This document shows, in pieces, positions 53,626 through 61,980 of a DNA stretch of 64,000 nucleotides (within the stretch, counting starts at the first letter, position 1; each line of letters starts with the position of its first letter). Origin of the DNA: Micromonospora zingiberis. GTDB taxonomy: Bacteria; Actinomycetota; Actinomycetes; Mycobacteriales; Micromonosporaceae. The position numbers and the translations under genes were made by a program. The notes under the pieces were generated by a model. It searched no databases. It saw only the letters and a list, made by a program, of their open reading frames with translations, and had not been told where the DNA came from. The DNA lies in the NCBI RefSeq assembly GCF_004331455.1, contig NZ_SJJR01000007.1:186001-250000 (forward strand), given 5' to 3'.

Positions 53626-53853
53626 AGCGCGGTCGCGCCCGGCGCCACCCGGACGGCAACCAACGGGCCGGTCTTCGAGACACCGGGCCTCACCGAGCTG
53701 ATCACCGAAATGACGGCGCCTAATCGGCTGGGCGGGCCCGGCGACGTCGCCGACGTGGTCGCTTTCCTAGCCCCCGACGCCGCGCGCTGGGTCACCGGCC
53801 AGGTAATCGACGCCAGTCGTGGCCTGTTCCTCGGCCCGCGCGCCTGCCCACCC
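53626..53853 (+). pseudogene. SDR C-terminal remnant
   Basis: The frame reads AVAPGATRTATNGPVFETPG and RLGGPGDVADVVAFLAPDAARW followed by VTGQVIDASRG, the C-terminal third of a classical short-chain dehydrogenase. No Rossmann domain or active-site region precedes it, and the start region is non-coding. It is a truncated remnant. Confidence 0.7.
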
Positions 53854-53913
53854 GGGCGCAAGGACGTACGGTCGGGGCCTGGGTGTTCGATCGCGCCGGT
53901 GCGTCTGGTCGTT

Positions 53914-54693
53914 CTAGGAACCAGACAGCGGTACCCACCGATCACCGAGGGCTTCGTTCAGCGCCAATAGCAGAAGGCTGACCAGGATCCCCGCGAGGAT
54001 CCCGAGTACGAGACCGAAGACCCCACGGTCCCGCCGCTCCCGATCGCCGGGCATGGCGGCCGGTACCGCTGGACGCGTCCACGGCCGGTCCCGAGACAAC
54101 CAGAGGAGCAGCCCGAGGCCGTACGGTGCGGCGCAGACCAGCCAGAACCAGAACCATCGAGTGCCGAGGACCGGAGCCGGACCGGCAACAACCACGCCGA
54201 GGAAGACGGCAGCGAGGACCAGGCCGATCCCCATGACGGTGACGGCAACCCCCAGGGAATGGACCTCGCCAGCTCGGTGCTCCAGGCCGCCGGCCCGCAG
54301 ATCCTGTGCAATGCCGATGGCGCCGGGCCCGGAGTAGCTCGCCGGGTCGACAGCGCTCGTGGTGGTGACCTGGTCGAAGTAACCGGTGTCGGTCCAGTAC
54401 ACCCGACCATCGGGAGTTCGCCACGCGAACAGCGGACCGAGTGTGCCGGACGCCCGCAGGTCGGACGCACCGAACCACGGCAGCGGGCTGCCGCCGGTGG
54501 CCCAACTGTCGCCCCACTGATACGCCGTCACGTGGCCAGCAGTAACGTCCGCCCGGGCCTGCTCGTAGCTGTGCTTCCGGGGTGCCGTCCACCAGTTGAC
54601 GGCTGCCGCAAGCAGCCACAACAGGACCAGAGCGAGCCGCAACACGCCCCACCACCGCCGCGTCCGCCCAGCCGGCCCAGCGGGCACACGCAT
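53914..54693 (-). CDS. Hypothetical membrane protein
   Basis: 259 residues from ATG 54693. It has an N-terminal membrane helix (LRLALVLLWLLAAAVNWW), an external-looking soluble part (residues 45-135, WRTPDGRVYWTDTGYFDQV), then three or four more helices (VAVTVMGIGLVLAAVFLGVVV, FWFWLVCAAPYGLGLLLWL, VFGLVLGILAGILVSLLLLAL). No family recognised. It lies next to a broken response-regulator gene, so it might once have belonged to a sensor system, but that is speculation. Confidence 0.72.
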   Translation of the reverse strand: MRVPAGPAGRTRRWWGVLRLALVLLWLLAAAVNWWTAPRKHSYEQARADVTAGHVTAYQWGDSWATGGSPLPWFGASDLRASGTLGPLFAWRTPDGRVYWTDTGYFDQVTTTSAVDPASYSGPGAIGIAQDLRAGGLEHRAGEVHSLGVAVTVMGIGLVLAAVFLGVVVAGPAPVLGTRWFWFWLVCAAPYGLGLLLWLSRDRPWTRPAVPAAMPGDRERRDRGVFGLVLGILAGILVSLLLLALNEALGDRWVPLSGS

Positions 54694-54785
54694 TCCACTT
54701 TCCACGATCACAGGATTCCAGTACGTGTCTAGTCGCGACCGTCGATGACAGCGCTTGCCGCCCCGCCGAGCATTCCGCCGTTCGA

Positions 54786-55215
54786 TCATGCGCCGTCGTC
54801 GACCAGTCCGGCCTCGTAGGCCAGGATCGCTGCCTGGACGCGGTTGTTCAGGCCCAGCCTCAGCAGGATGGCGCTAACGTGCGCCTTTACGGTTCCTTCG
54901 GCAAGGGACAACGATCGGGCGATCTGGTGGTTGGACATGCCCCGGCCGACGAACGCCAGCACCTCCCGCTCGCGGTTGGTCAACTGTTCCAGCCGGGTTT
55001 GGGCCGTCCTCGATCGGACCAGGCTGTCGCCCAAACTTCGTGATCACCCGCTGCGCGATCCTCGGGGACAGGAATGCGGCTCCATCGGCGACCGACCGTA
55101 CGCCGAGAATGAGCTCGCGCGGATCGGCGGCCTTGAGCAAGAAACCATTCGCGCCGACGGCGAGCGCCTGGGCCACGTACCGGTTCCGGGTGCTCACCGA
55201 CCCGGCCGGGCACCC
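54786..55215 (-). pseudogene. LuxR-type response regulator, frameshifted and truncated
   Basis: The receiver C-terminus reads GANGFLLKAADPRELILGVR and AAFLSPRIAQRVITKFG; near 55030 the frame changes and the helix-turn-helix follows as LTNREREVLAFVGRGMSNHQ and IARSLSLAEGTVKAHVS. The phosphoacceptor Asp region upstream is missing. It is a NarL-type regulator inactivated by at least a frameshift and a 5' deletion. Confidence 0.82.
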
Positions 55216-55416
55216 TTCTGCCTAGTCCCAAGCCAACACTGACAGCGCCGACGCGGCCTCCAGCGGCGAGCCCATCGCGGCAGCCGGTCGTCGTAGCTGC
55301 GAGCCGTCAGGCGGCATCCGTCCGAAAGCTACGCGCTGCTCGCGGCAGATACGGATTCCTGCGGACAGCCGCCAAGGGTCTGACCATCATCGATGATCCT
55401 GGTGCCCAGCTCCTGG

Positions 55417-55818
55417 CTACGAGGGTTTGGTGTAGGTGATCAGCTCCAGCAGGGAACCGTCCGGATCCCGGAAGTAGACGCTCACGCCACGCCCACCCCC
55501 ACCGCTGCGAATAACCGGCCCTGCCTCTATTTCGATGCGGTGGCGTTGAAGATGAGCGATCGCGTCCTCGGTGGTGCCGGGCCAAACGAAGCACAGGTCG
55601 CTGCCGCCTGGCGTGACGGGCGGCCGTGCCACCAGCGTTCCGACATCCAGGCCCGGTCCGTGGACGTTGAGCTGTTGGTCGCCGAACCGGTAGGCCACGT
55701 GACCGTCGGGATGGTCGACCACGTCGGCACCCAGGACGTCCCGATAGAAGGTCGTGGACCGTTCCCAGTTGCTGACCGCGATCACGCAGTGGTCGAGCCT
55801 GATCTTCGCGTTAGCCAT
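55417..55818 (-). CDS. VOC-superfamily (glyoxalase-fold) protein
   Basis: 133 residues with two beta-alpha-beta-beta-beta modules: LDHCVIAVSNWERSTTFYRD, VLGADVVDHPDGHVAYRF and GVSVYFRDPDGSLLELITYT. The first-strand His in LDHCV and the Glu in LLELI are typical metal ligands. The family includes glyoxalases, extradiol dioxygenases and fosfomycin/bleomycin resistance proteins. Single gene; substrate unknown. Confidence 0.9.
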   Translation of the reverse strand: MANAKIRLDHCVIAVSNWERSTTFYRDVLGADVVDHPDGHVAYRFGDQQLNVHGPGLDVGTLVARPPVTPGGSDLCFVWPGTTEDAIAHLQRHRIEIEAGPVIRSGGGGRGVSVYFRDPDGSLLELITYTKPS

Positions 55819-56033
55819 GCCCGGACCTTACGGTGCGCGTGGGTGAACGGACGCCAGCATCCGCAACGTGGCATGCGTGGATGTCGACTGGCGACCAGGC
55901 CGAGCCCAGCACCTTCCGGCCATGGGTGCACTTCTACCTGAGGCCGTGCTCTGCTGGATCAAAGCTGCACGTGAACGGCTGCGCCGTCGGTCACGGCACG
56001 CCGTCGGCTGACCTAGTAATTAGGGGCGTCGGG

Positions 56034-56550
56034 CTACGGTCCGGACGTCGGCTCGGATCGGCGAAGGTGAAGGCGGGCACTGGTTCCTTGGGGTGAAATG
56101 CCGGTCAGCTCGAATCCTGCTGCGGTGAGGTGGCGGGTGGCAGTGGCGACGCCATCTATCGGTGGCGTTCTATCTACAGTGACCACGATTTCGTCGACAT
56201 GTTCGAGGTCGTGAACCATTCCGTGGTGGGCTCCCACTGCCAGGATGCTCCGTGAGCCGGTCTCGTAGCAGGTGGAGAGCCACTGCCGTGGGTCGTCTGT
56301 GGGGGCAGCGGGCAGTGTGAAGTGTTGGGGCGCGTGGCCGCCTGGAACTCCCTCCTCGATCGTGTCGGCGTGGAGCACGAGGTCGGCTGTGGCGCGCAAG
56401 TCTGCTGCCAGTTCCTCGTCGACCTCGCGATGGTCGGGGCCGAGGGTGTAGGCCCAGGTCAGGTAGGGGAGACGGCGGTGGGTGGCAGTGAGCCAGGGGC
56501 GTAGGACGGCGCGTGTTTCGTTGGGGTGACGGCGTGTACGCCACCTACGT
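56034..56550 (-). pseudogene. Degraded or start-less hypothetical gene
   Basis: The minus-strand frame stays open to about 56550 and reads RPWLTATHRRLPYLTWAYTLGP then VDEELAADLRATADLVLHAD, but has no credible ATG or GTG; only TTG 56399 starts a 121-residue version. Codon bias is convincing. Either a 5'-truncated gene or one with a TTG start. No family recognised. A plus-strand scrap (GRTAGGRVASFVTDFRVVPLE) nearby is also debris. Confidence 0.45.
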
Positions 56551-56649
56551 GGGCCGCACCGCAGGTGGGCGCGTCGCCAGCTTCGTCACCGATTTCCGCG
56601 TCGTGCCGCTCGAATAGCCGCTGTGGCGCGACGCACGATCGTGCCGCCG

Positions 56650-59598
56650 TCAGCTTTCGCTGGTCTGTGCCATCGCGATGCCCGCCCTGGCGCGGGCCAT
56701 CTCGTCAGTGTCACCGGTCGCCTGGGCGATTGTCAGTGCCTCTGCGTAGTGGTGGCGCGCCTGCGCCGGACTACCCATCGACAGCAACGCGCTGCCGAGC
56801 ACGTTCAGCGCACTGGCCTGCCCGTACTGGTGGCCGCTGGCCTGAAAGATGGCCAGCGCCGTGCGGGACTGGCGGACCGCGGTGTCGAACGCGCCGAGGT
56901 GTGTGTTGACCGTCCCCAGGTTGGACAGCGCCGTCGCTTCGCCGTCGCGGTGCCCGGCACGCCGGAACAGGGCCAGCGCCTCGTTGAGCGCCGTGGACGC
57001 CAGTTGGTATCGCCCGAGCCTGGTGAGGACTTCGCCGAGGTTGGCCAGTGCGCTCGCTTCGCCGACCCGCTCGTCGAGGTCGCGGAAGGTGTCCCGGGCC
57101 CTGTCCAGCGCGTCGGCCGCCAGGTCGAGTCGGTCGCCCGCGCTCAACGCGTTGGCGAGATTGACCAGCGCGGACGCCTCCCCGGTGCGGTCGCCGAGGC
57201 GCCGGTACACCGCGACCGCCTGGCGGTGACGCCGGGTCGCGGCGCCATGGTCACCGATGCGTTCCAGGACGATACCGAGGCGGGTCAGGGTCCGGGCCGC
57301 GCCACGGTCGTTGCCGGCCGTGCGATGCATCGCCAGGGCGCGCCGGTGCTGCTCGACAGCGGGCCCGTACTGCCCGAGCAGCCGGTGAATGTCGCCGATG
57401 TTGGACAGCAACGTCGCCTCCGCGACGCGGTCGCCGGCGGCGCGGGCCGCGGACAGACCGTGCCGCTGCACGGCGAGCGCGCCGTCGTGGGGCCCGCCGG
57501 TGAGATAGTCCTGCAAGGCGAGGGCGAGTCCGATGGCCTGAGCGGTGAAGCCGTGGTGCACCGCCGCCGAGCCCAGTCCGTCCAGCGCCGGTCGCACCGA
57601 GTCCAGCCAGGTGCGGGCCGCGTGAATGTTCGTCGCGATGTCCGCCATGGTGCACGTAGCGGTGCCGTCCGGGTGGCCGACGGTGGGGCAGGGGTCGGCC
57701 GGCTGCCCGACGTGCGACGGGTACAGCAGCCGAGTCGCGGCTCGTGCGTGGGCGAGGTAGCAGTCGAGCAGGCGTCCGATGGTGGCGCGCCGGTCGTCGT
57801 CGGTGTCGATCCGATGGACCAGCTCGGTCGCGTAGGCGCGGAGCAGGTCGTGCTGGGTCAGCCGGCCGTCGCCGGTGGCCTGCACCAGATGCGCCTGGGA
57901 CAGCACGCCGGCCAGCCGGTGACCGTTCGCCGGTTTCGTCTCGGTCAGCACCGCCAACAGATGGCCGTCGAAGACGGCGGCGGGCAGCAGGCCCAGCCGC
58001 CGGAACGCGGTCGCCGCCACGGCCGGAAGCCGCTGGTACGACCACGAGATGACCTCGCGGACGGCGGCTCGGGGATCGTCGCCCAGATCGAGAAGATCCA
58101 GCCGTCGCTGCCGGTCGGCGAGCTCCGCCACGAGGTCCGCGAGCGGCCGTCCGGGCCGGGCGACGACGAGTTCGGCGGCGACGCGTAAGGCGAGAGGCAG
58201 CCGGGCGCACTGTTCGACGAGCGTTGCGGCCGAAGCTGGTGCGGCAGCAACCCGGTCGCCGATCAGTCGGCGTAGTAGCCCGACCGCGTCAGCCACCGGG
58301 AGCGGGTTGATCTCGACGCGGCGGGCGCCGTGCAGGGCGGCGAGTCCGCCGAGGTGGGCACGACTGGTGATCACGACCGTGCAACTGGCGGTGCCTGGTA
58401 GCAGCGGGCGGATCTGCTCGACCGAGCCGGCGTTGTCGAGCAGGATCAGCAGGCGCCGGTCGGCCACCGCTGAGCGGAACCGGGCCATCCGGTGCTGCGG
58501 GTCGGTCGGGATCTCGCCGTCGGGAACTCCCAGCATGCTGAGCAGCAAGGCGAGCGCGTCGCCCGCCGACACCGACCGGTCGGCGTCGAACCCACGCAGG
58601 TCGACGAAGAGTTGCCCGTCGGGGAACCGGCTCCGCACCCGGTGCGCCCAGCACACAGCCAGTGCGGTCTTGCCGACGCCTGGGGTGCCACAGAGCAGGA
58701 TGAGCGGACCGGCGGTGTCGAGCTGGCGAAGTTCGTCGGCCCGCCCCGCGAAGTCCGTGACCTCCGCCGGCAGCTGTCGCGGCACTGGGGCGCGCCGCGT
58801 CCCGGGTGGGCCCGTGGCACCGGCTGCCGGAGTTCGGCTGGGTCCGGCTCCGCCGACCTGCTCGTACGCCGAGCGCAGTGTCACTCCCGGCGGTACGCCC
58901 AGTTCGTCGGCGAGCCGGTCCCGCATTGCCCGGTACGTTTCAGCGGCGCGGGCACGCTGACCCGTTGCGGCAAGGGCCCGCACCAGCAACGCGTGGACCG
59001 ACTCGTCGAGCGGATGGTCGTCGGCGTCCTCCGCCAGAGTCGTGAGAACCTCCCGGGCACGGCCGAGGTTGATGAGCAGTTCGGCGTGTATGGCGAGCAG
59101 CCGCCGCCGTTCGTCGGTGAGTCTGGTGACCGCCGGCAGCCGCGTCAGAAGCGGGACGTCGGACAGCACCCGCCGCCCGTGCCACTGCGCCAGCGCGGCT
59201 CCCGACAGCTCGACCGCACGCGACGGATTCGCCGTGGCCCGGATGGCCGCGGCGGCCAGGTCGCGGAAACGGACGACATCGACACTGCCACCGGCCAGGT
59301 GCAGCCGGTACCCGTCACCGGTGCTCGGCAGAACGACGCTCGCGGCCCGGGCCGGACGACCTGGCTCCAACGTCCGGCGCAGGTGCTTGACGTGTGTCTG
59401 AAGGACATTGACGGCGCTGGCGGGCGGATCGTCGCCCCACATCGCGTCGATCAGATCATGCCGGCGGACCGGTTTGTCGGGAGTCAGCGCCAGCAGGCCC
59501 AACACTGCCCGCCGGGCCTGCGAACCCAGGTCGACCTCGTCTCCGTCCCGCCAGACCCGTAATCGTCCGAGGATCTGCACGACCAGCACCGGGTCCAC
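56650..59598 (-). CDS. SARP/AfsR-type regulator with NB-ARC and TPR domains
   Basis: 982 residues. A winged-helix SARP DNA-binding domain lies at about 1-100 (LGRLRVWRDGDEVDLGSQARRAVL), a BTAD domain at about 100-250 (QWHGRRVLSDVPLL, ELLINLGRAREVL), an NB-ARC ATPase at about 290-560 with GTPGVGKT at 304-311 and LLILLDNAGS, and TPR repeats from about 690 to the end. This is the AfsR architecture, in which ATP binding and TPR contacts gate DNA binding; such proteins regulate secondary metabolism. It is divergent from the secreted DNase-like gene. Nothing in the window is a biosynthetic cluster it could obviously serve. Confidence 0.93.
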   Translation of the reverse strand: MDPVLVVQILGRLRVWRDGDEVDLGSQARRAVLGLLALTPDKPVRRHDLIDAMWGDDPPASAVNVLQTHVKHLRRTLEPGRPARAASVVLPSTGDGYRLHLAGGSVDVVRFRDLAAAAIRATANPSRAVELSGAALAQWHGRRVLSDVPLLTRLPAVTRLTDERRRLLAIHAELLINLGRAREVLTTLAEDADDHPLDESVHALLVRALAATGQRARAAETYRAMRDRLADELGVPPGVTLRSAYEQVGGAGPSRTPAAGATGPPGTRRAPVPRQLPAEVTDFAGRADELRQLDTAGPLILLCGTPGVGKTALAVCWAHRVRSRFPDGQLFVDLRGFDADRSVSAGDALALLLSMLGVPDGEIPTDPQHRMARFRSAVADRRLLILLDNAGSVEQIRPLLPGTASCTVVITSRAHLGGLAALHGARRVEINPLPVADAVGLLRRLIGDRVAAAPASAATLVEQCARLPLALRVAAELVVARPGRPLADLVAELADRQRRLDLLDLGDDPRAAVREVISWSYQRLPAVAATAFRRLGLLPAAVFDGHLLAVLTETKPANGHRLAGVLSQAHLVQATGDGRLTQHDLLRAYATELVHRIDTDDDRRATIGRLLDCYLAHARAATRLLYPSHVGQPADPCPTVGHPDGTATCTMADIATNIHAARTWLDSVRPALDGLGSAAVHHGFTAQAIGLALALQDYLTGGPHDGALAVQRHGLSAARAAGDRVAEATLLSNIGDIHRLLGQYGPAVEQHRRALAMHRTAGNDRGAARTLTRLGIVLERIGDHGAATRRHRQAVAVYRRLGDRTGEASALVNLANALSAGDRLDLAADALDRARDTFRDLDERVGEASALANLGEVLTRLGRYQLASTALNEALALFRRAGHRDGEATALSNLGTVNTHLGAFDTAVRQSRTALAIFQASGHQYGQASALNVLGSALLSMGSPAQARHHYAEALTIAQATGDTDEMARARAGIAMAQTSES

Positions 59599-59703
59599 CC
59601 CTTTCGACTACTGGACAGTGTCCAGCGTCGATCCAATCGCGGTCCAGTGCCCAGCGATAGCCTCCCGCCGATCGATTCCTGCCATTCACCAAATGGAGGG
59701 ACC

Positions 59704-60969
59704 ATGGCAATGCCCGTACTCCGGCGGATCATCGCGGTGTCTGTCACCGCGGTCGTCGTCGCCTCCCTGGCCTGGGCGGCTCCGGCGATGGCCGGTCCGT
59801 CCGTCACGGCCGCACCCAGCGCGCCGGCCGCTCCCGCCGTCTCGACGGTCACCACCGGGAGCAGCATTCTCACCGCTCCCACCGACTGCGCCAACCTGCC
59901 GGCCCGAGCTGCCACCCTGGCCCGTACCAGCGGCCCGGGAACGGCCACCTGCGTACGCGAAAATGGTCGTGCCGCACCGACCCGGTCGACGTCGGAGCGC
60001 GCCGGGGTGATGAGCACCCCGTGCGGTTCCAATAGCTGGATCGCCACCCGGACCACCATCTGCGGCGAGGAATCATTCCAGCTCGTGGTGTTCACCGTCC
60101 CGCAGGGCGTGATCGTCGGCACCATCGACTACGGCGTCCGGGTCGAGGTCATGCTCAGCGGACGCAGCGACCGGTGGGACACCTACGTCCGCTTCACCGG
60201 CTACCGCGGCGCGGGCGCCATCGCCGGCACCACTCTCAACGCCGTACCACTCTGCGGCCAGATGTGTTCCTACCTTTCGAGCCCGGGGATCACCACACTG
60301 TTCGGACCTGGCTCAGTGGTGCCGGGCGCCGCGTCCTTCTCATCGCAGTACGGCGGGCCGTACGTGTCCTGGCAGTCGTCGGCCTCCTGGCAGTTCACGT
60401 TCAGCAACCCGGCCTGGACACCACCCATCAGCAACTCCTTGTCGATCACACCGCCCGCACACCGCTGCGACGACGCGCTACCGGGGCGGCCGGTCGGCTG
60501 TACCGTCGCGTTCGTCGAGCCGACCCACACGATCAGTTCCCTGGCCCACCCCACCTACGCCCGCCACATCGGCCTGGCACTCAACTTCGGCCTGCCGAGC
60601 CGGCTGACCCGCACCACCGACGGCACCCGCAACGAGTCGAACCGCAGGATCGCCTGCACCGATCCACAGGGCCGGCCACGGCCGGCCGGATTCTCCTGCG
60701 ACGAGTATCCGTTCGCGTCCACATATGAGGGAGCAGCGTCTCACGCCTACGGCCGGACGTTCTTCATCCTCGGCGGCATCAACGGGGGCGGACAGGGTTT
60801 CAGCTGCCAGGTGCCGTGGCTGCAACCCCGACGACAGGGCGACAGCGGCGGGTACAGCGCATGCATGATTCCCGACTGGGAGAACACGGACGCCGGCAGC
60901 CTGCTCGGGCTCTTCTACTACGACAACCGCGTCATCGACCGCGACATGTTCCGAATCCGACTGGTCTGA
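59704..60969 (+). CDS. Secreted protein with NucA/NucB-type deoxyribonuclease motif
   Basis: 421 residues from ATG 59704 (GGAGGG upstream). The signal peptide ends near PAMA-GP (about 31). A long Ser/Thr/Ala region and beta-rich middle follow. The C-terminal part holds SCDEYPFASTYEGA, the catalytic signature of NucA/NucB secreted nucleases, plus several cysteines (GRPVGCTVAF, IACTDP, GFSCQVP, YSACMIPD) that can form disulfides. The N-terminal 250 residues have no recognised domain. It is divergent from the SARP regulator. Confidence 0.82.
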   Translation: MAMPVLRRIIAVSVTAVVVASLAWAAPAMAGPSVTAAPSAPAAPAVSTVTTGSSILTAPTDCANLPARAATLARTSGPGTATCVRENGRAAPTRSTSERAGVMSTPCGSNSWIATRTTICGEESFQLVVFTVPQGVIVGTIDYGVRVEVMLSGRSDRWDTYVRFTGYRGAGAIAGTTLNAVPLCGQMCSYLSSPGITTLFGPGSVVPGAASFSSQYGGPYVSWQSSASWQFTFSNPAWTPPISNSLSITPPAHRCDDALPGRPVGCTVAFVEPTHTISSLAHPTYARHIGLALNFGLPSRLTRTTDGTRNESNRRIACTDPQGRPRPAGFSCDEYPFASTYEGAASHAYGRTFFILGGINGGGQGFSCQVPWLQPRRQGDSGGYSACMIPDWENTDAGSLLGLFYYDNRVIDRDMFRIRLV

Positions 60970-61076
60970 CCCGAGCCTCCCGCAGCGCAGTGGCTCGCGC
61001 CCCGGCCAATCTGCTGCCAATGTGCCAGCGAACCCGACGGCATCCGGATGACGCCGTAGCCCGAGATTATCTGCAC

Positions 61077-61115
61077 CTGGGGTTGACCCGGTCCGTCGGA
61101 CCGGGTCAACCCCAG
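61077..61115. terminator. Perfect 18-bp hairpin terminator
   Basis: CTGGGGTTGACCCGGTCC pairs with GGACCGGGTCAACCCCAG around the loop GTC. It lies about 110 bases after the nuclease gene and directly at the 3' side of a minus-strand coding remnant. Confidence 0.82.
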
Positions 61116-61345
61116 AAGTACTTGTCCAGAAAGGCCCACGGCGCCTCGGCGACGCCGACGGGTGATCTCACGCCGAGGTTCAGGGCGTCGGCGCGGAGGC
61201 GGCGCGCTGCGCGGTGAGCAACGGCTGGTAGTACCCGGTGGAGTCCGGGGCATGCCTCGGCTGCGGTGCGTGCGACGGCAAGTGGGCTTGACGATCAAGT
61301 CTGACGGCTCGCCCTGAGTCGATACGGGAGCACGGCCCGGATGCC
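61106..61345 (-). other. Possible 3' remnant of a minus-strand gene
   Basis: A minus-strand frame ends LNLGVRSPVGVAEAPWAFLD-KYFWG-stop exactly where the perfect hairpin begins, as a real gene end would. The upstream part has no start and no recognised family. It may be what is left of a hydrolase-type gene. Confidence 0.3.
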
Positions 61346-61347
61346 GG

Positions 61348-61911
61348 TCACTGTCGTCGACGGTCTTCGGAGTTTTGCTGGCGCAGCTGGTCGGCGTACT
61401 CGGCGGAGGGGCCGAGTCCGACACTGCGGCGGCGTTCGTCGAGGTGTTGTGGGTCTTCGATCGGTTGGGGTTGGAGCGGGCCGGTGCCGTCGGGCCCGTA
61501 CCAGAACTGGGTGCCGTAGCGCTGCGGTCTGCCTTCGGCGCGGCGGACCCGGTCGGTGAGGTATGCCAAGTGGGACCGTTTGGCTTCGCCGTCGTCTACC
61601 GCCTGTGCGAGCAGGGTCAGGCAGCGGCGTTGGAAATCAGGGTCGTGGTCGGCGTGTTGCGCGAGCAACCAGGCGGCGGCTGCGGCATCTGCTCCGACGT
61701 GGCTGCGTCGCGGCCAACCGTGTTGTTCGATGACCTGCGTGAGCCACGCGGTGTTGTCGGTGTCCACCTCGCGTACCCGGGCCCACAGGTCGTCCGAGGT
61801 CGCCCGGCGGGCGACCTCGGACCGTGCCCTCTGGTCGCGGTCCATCCGCTCGTTCAGCTCGGTAGCGAGTTCGCTGTGGGTGATCCTGCTGTGGTCCGAT
61901 TCGTACCCCAC
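61348..61911 (-). CDS. DUF6624-family hypothetical protein
   Basis: 187 residues from GTG 61911 (GGAGG just upstream; TTG 61944 possible). It has TAWLTQVIEQHGWPRRSHVGA, AAAAWLLAQHADHDPDFQRRC, RVRRAEGRPQRYGTQFW and the closing IEDPQHLDERRRSVGLGPSAEY, which together are the DUF6624 pattern. Soluble; the family has no assigned function. It stands close to the molybdenum hydroxylase gene but the two have separate ribosome sites. Confidence 0.85.
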   Translation of the reverse strand: MGYESDHSRITHSELATELNERMDRDQRARSEVARRATSDDLWARVREVDTDNTAWLTQVIEQHGWPRRSHVGADAAAAAWLLAQHADHDPDFQRRCLTLLAQAVDDGEAKRSHLAYLTDRVRRAEGRPQRYGTQFWYGPDGTGPLQPQPIEDPQHLDERRRSVGLGPSAEYADQLRQQNSEDRRRQ

Positions 61912-61980
61912 TCGGCCTCCCACGGCGATGCGCGACCAACTCAACCTATTGGGCCGTCGTACTTCTGCGGGCGTGAATGT

